A DNA stretch of 33,465 nucleotides from Pseudobutyrivibrio sp. (GTDB lineage: Bacteria; Bacillota; Clostridia; Lachnospirales; Lachnospiraceae), in contig JABUSV010000048.1 in assembly GCA_021442555.1 (NCBI GenBank), positions 1 to 33,465 of the forward strand, given 5' to 3'. This document shows positions 1-6,621 of the stretch, piece after piece. Every line of letters begins with the position of its first letter. Position 1 is the first letter of the stretch. The notes under the pieces are model-generated. The model saw nothing but the letters and a program-made list of their open reading frames with translations, did no database searches and was not told the DNA's origin. The position numbers and the translations under genes were made by a program.

Positions 1-347
1 TACAGTTACTTTTCCTGTGCCTTTAGACTTGATAGAAGTAACCTTCTTATTCTCTTTAGACTCTGCCTTGTTAGACTTAACACCTTCCTCATATACAGCC
101 TTTAAGACATTACTAGGCATAACCTTTCTTGCATACTGTGATGCAAGCTTATTAAGAGCAGTATTGTAGTTTACTCCAAGCTCTCCATAGTGATACATCT
201 CATTGGAATATCTAACGTATGAAGCTGCAGGAATAGCATCATCATAAGACTCTAAGAAAGTCTGTGCGCTATCTTCGTATTTCAAAGCATTTTCGTACTT
301 GTAATATTGCCAGAATCAGTATCCTGTGATACATTATCCTTAGGCAT
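1..347 (-). pseudogene. Broken 3' gene remnant, product unknown, runs off left edge
   Basis: The minus strand is open from about 319 to the window edge in one frame (peptide containing YEDSAQTFLESYDDAIPAAS and a lysine-rich tail), but that frame has a TGA just upstream and no good start. A second frame starts with ATG at 347 (MPKDNVSQDTDSGNI...) and stops at 282, overlapping the first. This looks like one reading frame split by a single-base indel, or a decayed gene end. I recognise no domain. The Lys/Ser/Thr-rich end resembles linkers of secreted proteins, but that is a guess. A sequencing error is the main alternative to a true pseudogene. Confidence 0.4.
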
Positions 348-522
348 TCGTATATTATAGTCACTATTAGTGATTACGCGAGTGCCTTTTTTCTACATAA
401 ATACACCCAGATTCTATATATCCCCATTTACTTTTTTTGATTGCATGTTTTTTCATAAATTGGATGAGTACTATTGCATAGGAACTCAGTAATATAAAAT
501 AATTAATATTTTTCCAAAATAA

Positions 523-553
523 TTGATATACAATTCAATATCAAAATGATATT
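523..553. promoter_or_regulatory. Overlapping inverted repeats upstream of the GH5 gene, possible operator
   Basis: TTGATAT (523-529) pairs with ATATCAA (538-544), and AATATCA (537-543) pairs perfectly with TGATATT (547-553), so two palindromes share an arm. They lie about 55 bases before the GH5 start in very AT-rich DNA, so chance is a real alternative. The binding protein is unknown. The rest of the 348-605 gap holds no gene that I can see. A short palindrome TCACTATTAGTGA lies near 361-373. Confidence 0.3.
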
Positions 554-605
554 TATATTTAGCAAATAATTTGAAGAGGAAGGTCATCAGACCGGAAGGG
601 ACATC

Positions 606-1628
606 ATGGAGCTTAACAGAGGAATTAATCTTGGTGGATTTTTATCACAGTGCATCCACACAGAAGAACACTATCATACGTTTATCGTAGATAAAGATTT
701 GGAGAATATCGCTAAGCTTGGATTTGATCATGTACGTCTCCCTATCGATTATAATTTCTTTGAGACTGAAGATGGTACATATATTCCAGATCATTTTATC
801 ATGCTAGACAACATCATTAAAAAATGTCAAAGCCTTCAGCTTAACGTAATCATCGACCTGCACAAGGCCTATGGATATGATTTCAATGACGCAGGCAATG
901 CAGAGAAAAACAATCTCTTTTCCGATGCAAAGCTTCAGGATCGTTTCCTAAAGCTTTGGGAAAAAATATCTGATACCTTTGGCAAATACAACCATGTGGC
1001 ATTCGAATTACTTAATGAAGTAGTTGAGGAAGAAAATGCCAGTGCATGGAATTCATTAATATCAAAGGCTGTAGCTGCTATCCGAAAACATGCAGCAGAA
1101 TCTTTGATAATATATGGCGGCATCCAGTGGAACAGTGCCAAGACTGTAAAATATCTTGACCGTCCTACTGATAAAAATATTTTATTTACCTTTCATTTCT
1201 ATGAGCCATTACTATTTACACACCAAAAGGCCCCTTGGGTTGCCGCAATGGACCCTGACGAGTCAGTGCCTTATCCTGAGAGCATGGAATACTACAAATC
1301 GCATTCCCGCAAATTAGGTTTTCAGGGTGAGGTAGTGACAAAGGCAGATGCCAAGCTGATTGGACCTGAGTTCTACGAGGAACTCATCTTAGAAGCAATA
1401 GAAGCAGCCAATAAAGCTGGTGTAGGGCTCTACTGTGGAGAATTCGGTGTTATTGACCGTGCTCCAGTTCCAGATACACTTCGTTGGTACAAGGATGTTG
1501 ATGCAACATTTAGAAAATATAATATCGGTTGTGCAGCTTGGAGCTACAAGCTAATGGATTTTGGTATTACAGATCCACACTATGCAGATATTTTTGATGA
1601 GATCATTCACCTCTGGATTAACAAATAA
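606..1628 (+). CDS. GH5 endo-beta-glucanase, CelC-like, cytoplasmic
   Basis: This is a glycoside hydrolase family 5 enzyme of 340 residues, essentially one catalytic (beta/alpha)8 barrel. It closely recalls Clostridium thermocellum CelC in its GINLGGF start, GFDHVRLP, FELLNEV, FHFY and YCGEFGV motifs. The expected acid/base is E138 in FELLNEV and the nucleophile is E279 in YCGEFGV; H197 and Y199 lie in HFYE. There is no signal peptide, carbohydrate-binding module or dockerin, so it probably acts inside the cell on imported beta-glucan oligosaccharides. The ATG at 606 follows GGAAGGG at normal spacing, with a small GGTC/GACC hairpin just before. It is monocistronic and ends at a strong shared terminator. 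The exact substrate (cellodextrin, mixed-linkage glucan or mannan) cannot be told from sequence. Confidence 0.9.
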   Translation: MELNRGINLGGFLSQCIHTEEHYHTFIVDKDLENIAKLGFDHVRLPIDYNFFETEDGTYIPDHFIMLDNIIKKCQSLQLNVIIDLHKAYGYDFNDAGNAEKNNLFSDAKLQDRFLKLWEKISDTFGKYNHVAFELLNEVVEEENASAWNSLISKAVAAIRKHAAESLIIYGGIQWNSAKTVKYLDRPTDKNILFTFHFYEPLLFTHQKAPWVAAMDPDESVPYPESMEYYKSHSRKLGFQGEVVTKADAKLIGPEFYEELILEAIEAANKAGVGLYCGEFGVIDRAPVPDTLRWYKDVDATFRKYNIGCAAWSYKLMDFGITDPHYADIFDEIIHLWINK

Positions 1629-1632
1629 CAAT

Positions 1633-1675
1633 AAAAAGCGATTCCTTTGATAATATCAAAGGAACCGCTTTTTTT
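1633..1675. terminator. Bidirectional intrinsic terminator between GH5 and GHL10 genes
   Basis: AAAAAGCGATTCCTTTGATA pairs with TATCAAAGGAACCGCTTTTT with one mismatch. There are T runs on both strands, as expected between convergent genes. Confidence 0.85.
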
Positions 1676-3071
1676 AGTTCTTATATACTCCGGTTACATA
1701 ATTGCGTAAAGCCTGGTTTCCAGACAAACTGCTGTAATTATAATGTATCTCTCCGTCTATCTCTGAAGATGTAGCATTAATCTCCATCTCTCGAGCTATC
1801 ATATTAACACCCTTGTCTTGATACCAGTCACTGGAAGCATCTGTCTCAAAGGTTCTGTAATCAGCCAAACCTATATATAATCTTGTACTGCTGCCTGCTA
1901 CTTGATTCGACCACCAGTTGGCAAGAATCGCATAATCAGCCTTGGAATAGCCTATAGTCCAATATAACTGTGGTGCTATGTAATCAATCCACTCGGACTG
2001 GGCCCACATTCTTGTATCTGCAAAAAGCTGGTTATAGGCTTCCATTCCGTTGGTATCACTGCCCGCAGGATTGTTCTTTTTGTTGGCCCAAATTCCACAA
2101 GGGCTGATACCAAATGCCACATTAGGCTTTGCGGCCTTAATTGCAGGATTTAGAGACTGTACCAAAAGATTAACATTATTTCGTCTCCAGTCTGCCTTGT
2201 TACTAAAGCCATTGTTATAAGCTATAAAGCTGGCATCATCGTTAAAGGCCTCTCCACTTTCATTCGGATAAAAATAATCATCAAAATGTATTCCATCTAT
2301 ATCGTAGTTGTTAACTATCTCCATCACTCCGTCAGTAACCAGCTGTCTTACCTCTGGTATAGCAGGATTAAAATAGTAATTATCCTTGTGCCTTACCAAC
2401 CATTCAGGATGCTGTTTTGCAGGATTGCTGGCTGGCAGATTGACGTATTCTGTATCAAATGCATCGTTATCTCTTGTAACTCTGTAAGGATTAATCCATG
2501 CATGAAGCTTGATTCCATTGTTATGACACTGCTTTATCCAGTATGTCAATGGGTCAAAATCATTATCAGGTGCCACACCCTGTGCGCCAGTACAATATTT
2601 ACTCCATGGATAGATATTAGATTTATAAAAAGCATCACTGGTAGGTCGAACCTGAAGAAAAATATTGTTAATACCCATTGCTGCACAGTTTGCGATAATA
2701 TTATCAGCCTCTGCCTTAAGTGATTCACTGTTGGTTGTTGCAGTATTTGGATAATCGATGTTTCTAAGTGTTGCTACCCACACTCCTCTCATATTGCTAT
2801 CAAGGGTTGGAAGCGATGCTGTCTCTATCACTTCCTCTGGTGTAGGTGTAGGAGTTGGTGTCTCGGTAGGTTCTTCTGTAGGATCAACTGTCTCTACAAC
2901 AACCTCCACAGTAGGTGTAGGAGTAGGTGTTTCAGTGGCAACTTCAACAGCTTCTTCTTGAGGAGGCAATGCCCCCTCAAGCTGCGCTGCAGGCTGACCG
3001 CAGCCAGTTGTCATCATCATAACGCACAGTATTATCCCTGCGCCTCTTCTAATCCTTCTCAAAACACACAT
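1674..3071 (-). CDS. Lipoprotein with glycosyl hydrolase-like GHL10 (DUF187) barrel
   Basis: The protein has a lipoprotein signal (basic start, hydrophobic run, MTTGC with C24 as the lipidated cysteine). A low-complexity linker with two ETPTPTPT blocks spans about residues 40-85. From about residue 93 it is a GHL10 barrel (MRGVWVATL, IFLQVRPTSDAFY, HAWINPYR, IDGIHFDDYFYP, YIAPQLYW), as in YngK-like proteins. It is therefore a surface-anchored putative glycosidase; the substrate of most family members is unknown, with peptidoglycan or exopolysaccharide glycans suggested. It is the last gene of the run permease-permease-pgeF-GHL10. The ATG at 3071 touches its GGGAGG, so a TTG start at 3062 with normal spacing is an attractive alternative. 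Confidence 0.85.
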   Translation of the reverse strand: MCVLRRIRRGAGIILCVMMMTTGCGQPAAQLEGALPPQEEAVEVATETPTPTPTVEVVVETVDPTEEPTETPTPTPTPEEVIETASLPTLDSNMRGVWVATLRNIDYPNTATTNSESLKAEADNIIANCAAMGINNIFLQVRPTSDAFYKSNIYPWSKYCTGAQGVAPDNDFDPLTYWIKQCHNNGIKLHAWINPYRVTRDNDAFDTEYVNLPASNPAKQHPEWLVRHKDNYYFNPAIPEVRQLVTDGVMEIVNNYDIDGIHFDDYFYPNESGEAFNDDASFIAYNNGFSNKADWRRNNVNLLVQSLNPAIKAAKPNVAFGISPCGIWANKKNNPAGSDTNGMEAYNQLFADTRMWAQSEWIDYIAPQLYWTIGYSKADYAILANWWSNQVAGSSTRLYIGLADYRTFETDASSDWYQDKGVNMIAREMEINATSSEIDGEIHYNYSSLSGNQALRNYVTGVYKN

Positions 3072-3089
3072 CCTCCCAAACGTATTGTT

Positions 3090-3893
3090 TTAAAGCAATC
3101 CCAAAAAGGCTCCTAAATTACCTCTTTTGCCATTGCTAGCCCTATGAGAAAAGAATATATCATTATGGCAACAAGTGCAAATACCAGATACATGAATATT
3201 GCATTTTTTTATTCCAGCATCTAATAAAACAAGTTCGTTGGCCTTCCACAAATCAAGCTGATAGTGCTTTTCATCAGTCTTATAAGCCACAGACTCCCCA
3301 AATTCTTTGATAAACTGTTCTGCCACATCATTGCTTACCTCGTAACACTTCTGGCAGATAGATGGGCCAATGGCCGCAATAATGTCTTCTGGATTGCTGC
3401 CAAATTCTAGTATCATCTTATCAACTGTAGCCTGCCCCATTCTATTAACTGTACCCTTCCAGCCAGAATGAGATAAACCGATTGCTTTCTTAACAGGGTC
3501 AACAAAATATAGCGGCACACAATCAGCATAAAAAGTAGCCAGGACTATACCTGGCTCATTAGTTACCATTCCATCAATATCAACTATATCAAGAGGCTTT
3601 GTAACCCCTCGGCCGGCATCCTTTGCTCCCACCCTTTGCACATTGGTGGTATGGGTTTGCATAGAACATATTATGACATCATCTTCTACTCCAAGAGCCT
3701 TAGCTACTCTGTGATAATTCTCTCTTACTGCCTCTGGCTCATCCCCCTGATTAAAGTTAAGATTCAGACTCTCTTGATAGCCATGAGAAGCACCACCTAT
3801 TCTGGTGGTAAACAGATGTCTTACAAGCTCGGTATCTGCCAGGGCCTCAAATTCGTAATACGGAATAATTCCTTCTTTTTCTACATATCTCAT
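3090..3893 (-). CDS. pgeF: Purine nucleoside phosphorylase / polyphenol oxidase family protein PgeF (YfiH, LACC1-like)
   Basis: This is a full-length member of the YfiH/PgeF/LACC1 family (267 residues). The family signatures are present: HLFTTRIGG, QTH near residue 80, the metal-site motifs ADCVPLYF and LSHSGWKGT, then IGPSICQKCYEV and the C-terminal CCHNDIFFSHRAS. Members bind zinc through conserved His/Cys and have been reported to act on purine nucleosides; in E. coli the protein also edits peptidoglycan precursors. Here it starts 12 nt after the MalG-type permease stop with a weak ribosome site and is followed 18 nt later by the GHL10 lipoprotein, so it is probably cotranscribed with both. 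The grouping does not reveal its specific role. Confidence 0.9.
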   Translation of the reverse strand: MRYVEKEGIIPYYEFEALADTELVRHLFTTRIGGASHGYQESLNLNFNQGDEPEAVRENYHRVAKALGVEDDVIICSMQTHTTNVQRVGAKDAGRGVTKPLDIVDIDGMVTNEPGIVLATFYADCVPLYFVDPVKKAIGLSHSGWKGTVNRMGQATVDKMILEFGSNPEDIIAAIGPSICQKCYEVSNDVAEQFIKEFGESVAYKTDEKHYQLDLWKANELVLLDAGIKKCNIHVSGICTCCHNDIFFSHRASNGKRGNLGAFLGLL

Positions 3894-3905
3894 ATTATTT
3901 TTATC

Positions 3906-4793
3906 TTATCCCTTTACACTTCCCTGCAGTGTAACACCTTCTATAAGCTGCTCCTCTCCAAACAGGTATATCAGAAGACTAGGTATCATGTAAATTGTTG
4001 CAACTGCAAATGCAATACCTACATCCCCTGAATTGATTTTTACCAAATAAATAGATAACGGATATTTAAATTCGTCTGTAAAGAATAAGAGCGGCTGTTC
4101 CACCATATTCCAATAGTCTATAAATACCAGTATAGCGCAGGATGTAATAATCCCCTTACTCATTGGAGTACATATCTTCAAAAACACCTGAAGTTCGCTG
4201 GCCCCATCAATCATGGCAGCCTCAAATAGAGAGCTCGGTATTCTTTTCATAAACTTGGTTAACAGATATACGCTAAACGGTGAAAATATACCCGGAAGCC
4301 AGATACTCCAGTTAGTATCCAAGAGATTCATCAACCTGAGTACCATATAGTTTGGTACCAAAGTAACCTGATATGGCATCATCATAAGAATTATATATGC
4401 AAAAAATATAATGGCAGACAGTTTCCCCTTTGTTCTTGTAAATCCATAGGCAGCAAAAACTGCAACTATCAACTGAAAAAATACAATTGGCACTACCAGT
4501 ATTATAGAATTCCAGAATTTAATCAGATAATCAGGGCTCTTAAACAATACAGTTGCATACTGAGAAAAGCTGACCATATCTGGTAAAAATTTGAGATTAG
4601 CTGTATCTGATACATATTTTTTGCCATCTGACAGGCCCTTAAAAATACTGCCGTAGTTGGATACTATCTCTGACTCTGACATGAATGAGTTGGTTACTGT
4701 AAGTACTATAGGAACCAAAAACATAACTGCCGTAAATACAGCCAATATGGTAAGGATGACGTTGATAATATGTCTCTTTTTCTCTTTTATCAT
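3906..4793 (-). CDS. Sugar ABC transporter permease, MalG type (CUT1)
   Basis: This is an inner-membrane permease of the carbohydrate uptake CUT1 group (295 residues) with about six membrane segments. The EAA loop that docks the ATPase reads EAAMIDGASELQVFLKICTP, about 100 residues from the end, as is usual. It ends in the family-typical IEGVTLQGSVKG. Its ATG overlaps the stop of the upstream MalF-type gene (TAATG), so the two are translationally coupled. No binding protein or ATPase gene is adjacent, so both must come from elsewhere or from another locus. The substrate is unknown; the neighbouring glycosidase-like lipoprotein suggests an oligosaccharide. Confidence 0.9.
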   Translation of the reverse strand: MIKEKKRHIINVILTILAVFTAVMFLVPIVLTVTNSFMSESEIVSNYGSIFKGLSDGKKYVSDTANLKFLPDMVSFSQYATVLFKSPDYLIKFWNSIILVVPIVFFQLIVAVFAAYGFTRTKGKLSAIIFFAYIILMMMPYQVTLVPNYMVLRLMNLLDTNWSIWLPGIFSPFSVYLLTKFMKRIPSSLFEAAMIDGASELQVFLKICTPMSKGIITSCAILVFIDYWNMVEQPLLFFTDEFKYPLSIYLVKINSGDVGIAFAVATIYMIPSLLIYLFGEEQLIEGVTLQGSVKG

Positions 4794-5668
4794 TATTCGT
4801 CCTCCAAATCCTTGCCAAAATAATTCTCCACAGCAAACAACAGACCAATAATGATAATCATAACAATAGACATGTATATTGCAGCAGTAGACAGCTTTTG
4901 ATAATCGACTGACTGAAAGGTGTTGTTCATGTAATGCTGGAGCATGTACAATCCCTCTACCGGATATCCACCAGTGAGCATATATATCTCTCTAAAAATC
5001 TTAAATGAATTGATGGTGGACAAAAATATAGTAAATACAATGGTTGGCATCAGATATCTTATCTTTACAGAAAAGAATATGCGCCATTTTCCTGCACCAT
5101 CTAGCTTGGCAACCTCGATAATATCCTCCGGTATTGCACTCATGGCTGACAAAAACAAAATCATGTTATAACCAAGATTTTTCCATAAAAACAACAGCAG
5201 AATAACCAGCATACCAGCCGATGTCTTAAGCCAGTCAACTTTACCTGCGCCGCATTTTTCTATAAGCTCATTAACAACACCGCTGTAGTCAAACAGTACC
5301 TGCCATATAAGAACTATCGATGCTATAGGAACCATAAGAGGTGTTAAAAAAGCACTTCTAAGATGACTCTTGAAATATATTCCTGAATTAAGCCAAAATG
5401 CCAAAACAAGCGATAGTACAACAGCCAATGGCACTGCTGTCATGGAAAAAAGTGTAGTGTTTTTTATTGCCTGAATAAAAGCGTCATTTCTTGCCAGCTT
5501 AATATAGTTCTCCAATCCAACAAAATCCTTTTTGATGGGGTTGTTGATTAGAGAAAAATATATAACTACAACAAAAGGAGCAACATAAAACAGCAACATT
5601 CCCAATGCGCTTGGTGCCATATACAGACTTGTGATTTGAAATTTAAACTTACTCTTATTTTTTTTCAT
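4793..5668 (-). CDS. Sugar ABC transporter permease, MalF type (CUT1)
   Basis: This permease (291 residues, six predicted membrane helices, no MalF-like periplasmic insert) carries the EAA-type loop EVAKLDGAGKWRIFFSVKIR and partners the MalG-type protein encoded next. It is the first gene of the run 5668 to 1674. A minus-strand terminator lies immediately upstream, so it probably has its own promoter in the short 5669-5697 gap, although I see neither a convincing promoter nor a clear Shine-Dalgarno sequence there. The start at 5668 is the natural N-terminus (Lys/Asn-rich, then SLYMAPSALGMLLFYVAPF). Confidence 0.9.
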   Translation of the reverse strand: MKKNKSKFKFQITSLYMAPSALGMLLFYVAPFVVVIYFSLINNPIKKDFVGLENYIKLARNDAFIQAIKNTTLFSMTAVPLAVVLSLVLAFWLNSGIYFKSHLRSAFLTPLMVPIASIVLIWQVLFDYSGVVNELIEKCGAGKVDWLKTSAGMLVILLLFLWKNLGYNMILFLSAMSAIPEDIIEVAKLDGAGKWRIFFSVKIRYLMPTIVFTIFLSTINSFKIFREIYMLTGGYPVEGLYMLQHYMNNTFQSVDYQKLSTAAIYMSIVMIIIIGLLFAVENYFGKDLEDE

Positions 5669-5696
5669 GATATAGTTATACCACTTTCAAATAAAA

Positions 5697-5723
5697 AGGT
5701 GTACTACTTTTTGTAGTACACCT
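5697..5723 (-). terminator. Intrinsic terminator after the methyltransferase gene
   Basis: On the minus strand a perfect 11-bp stem, AGGTGTACTAC / GTAGTACACCT, with a 5-base loop is followed by TTTTTAT. It separates the methyltransferase from the permease pair. Confidence 0.85.
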
Positions 5724-5728
5724 GAAAA

Positions 5729-6523
5729 TTATTTTCCTTTTTCTCTTGCAACAATGTATATCCTCTCACTGACATCTGTTACAACATCGTGGGTGTCAGC
5801 ATCAATAGCTTCCACAAATTCCATCCCCGCTATACTTAGCAACGATTTTACCTCCGCTAAGGTATAACCTCTCTGATAGTGCGTTTCATAATATCTGCTA
5901 AAAAGCTCCTCCTTGGTATTCTCCTTAACAAATATCGTCAAATCATATTCATTAATATGCTCATCTTCATGATAGTAGTTTTCCCAAATAAAGCTGGCAT
6001 CCTCACGATTTTCAGCTATGGTTGTATCTCCTATTACCGTCTCATATTTATATAAAGTATTAAAATCAAAAATAAACAGTCCCTTAGGATAGAGATAGTT
6101 ATTTACAAGTTTAAATACTGTAACAAGGTCCTCATCCTCTAAAATATAGTTGATGCTGTCACATACGCTGATAACAGTACCTACTGTACTGTATAGCTCA
6201 AGTTCTCTCATATCCTGCATAAGATACAGAATATCCTTGCCGCTTGCAGCCTTCTTGTCCATAGCAATCTCTAACATATCCATAGAATTGTCTATGCCTA
6301 TCATATCAAAGCCCGCATCTGCCATGAGTTCAGTCAGTGTACCAGTTCCACAGCCCAAATCAAGCACCAGATTGCGTTCCTGACTAAGAGGGTCATCTGA
6401 TACCTTTTCTGGTGTTTTGCCATGTTTTGCCATTAACTCCAACAGATAATCAGCCCACTGAGTATATGGTACATTGTCCATGAATTTATCGTATACATAT
6501 GCAAATGAGTGGTATGAGTTCAT
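5729..6523 (-). CDS. Class I SAM-dependent methyltransferase
   Basis: The track ORF begins at 6574, but the ATG at 6523 has an ideal AAGGAG six bases upstream and gives the usual family start (MNSYHSFAYVYDKFMD), so I use it; the product is 264 residues. Motif I is VLDLGCGTGTLTELMA, followed by the acidic GIDNSMDML and the D-rich strand VGTVISVCDSINYI. This is a Rossmann-fold methyltransferase of the widespread small-molecule type; the methyl acceptor cannot be predicted. It is monocistronic, with terminators on both sides. Confidence 0.85.
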   Translation of the reverse strand: MNSYHSFAYVYDKFMDNVPYTQWADYLLELMAKHGKTPEKVSDDPLSQERNLVLDLGCGTGTLTELMADAGFDMIGIDNSMDMLEIAMDKKAASGKDILYLMQDMRELELYSTVGTVISVCDSINYILEDEDLVTVFKLVNNYLYPKGLFIFDFNTLYKYETVIGDTTIAENREDASFIWENYYHEDEHINEYDLTIFVKENTKEELFSRYYETHYQRGYTLAEVKSLLSIAGMEFVEAIDADTHDVVTDVSERIYIVAREKGK

Positions 6524-6570
6524 TGAAATCTCCTTATATTCCCTGTTTCTTTGACATATTAGAGTATATC

Positions 6571-6606
6571 GCAAAACAAAATAAGAGACCAGCCTAAGCT
6601 GGTCCC
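6571..6606 (-). terminator. Intrinsic terminator of the GH3-GtrA-GH3 operon
   Basis: On the minus strand GGGACCAGC / GCTGGTCTC, a 9-bp stem with one G-T pair and a 4-base loop, is followed by TTATTTTGTTTT shortly after the stop of the membrane GH3 gene. Confidence 0.8.
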
Positions 6607-6621
6607 TTAGATTAACAACTG

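Noticed and set aside
2820-2945. Tandem repeats of GTAGGTGTAGGAG type, checked as CRISPR or minisatellite
   Set aside because: They encode the two ETPTPTPT linker blocks of a lipoprotein and have no regular spacers.
2286-2961. Plus-strand ORFs of 145 and 67 codons inside the GHL10 gene
   Set aside because: They are antisense shadows; the second simply reads the PTPTPT linker codons backwards as Val/Gly repeats.
6551-6558. TTGACATA, like one arm of the LacI operators
   Set aside because: The facing arm is missing, so it is only a half site and lies by an unrelated methyltransferase gene.
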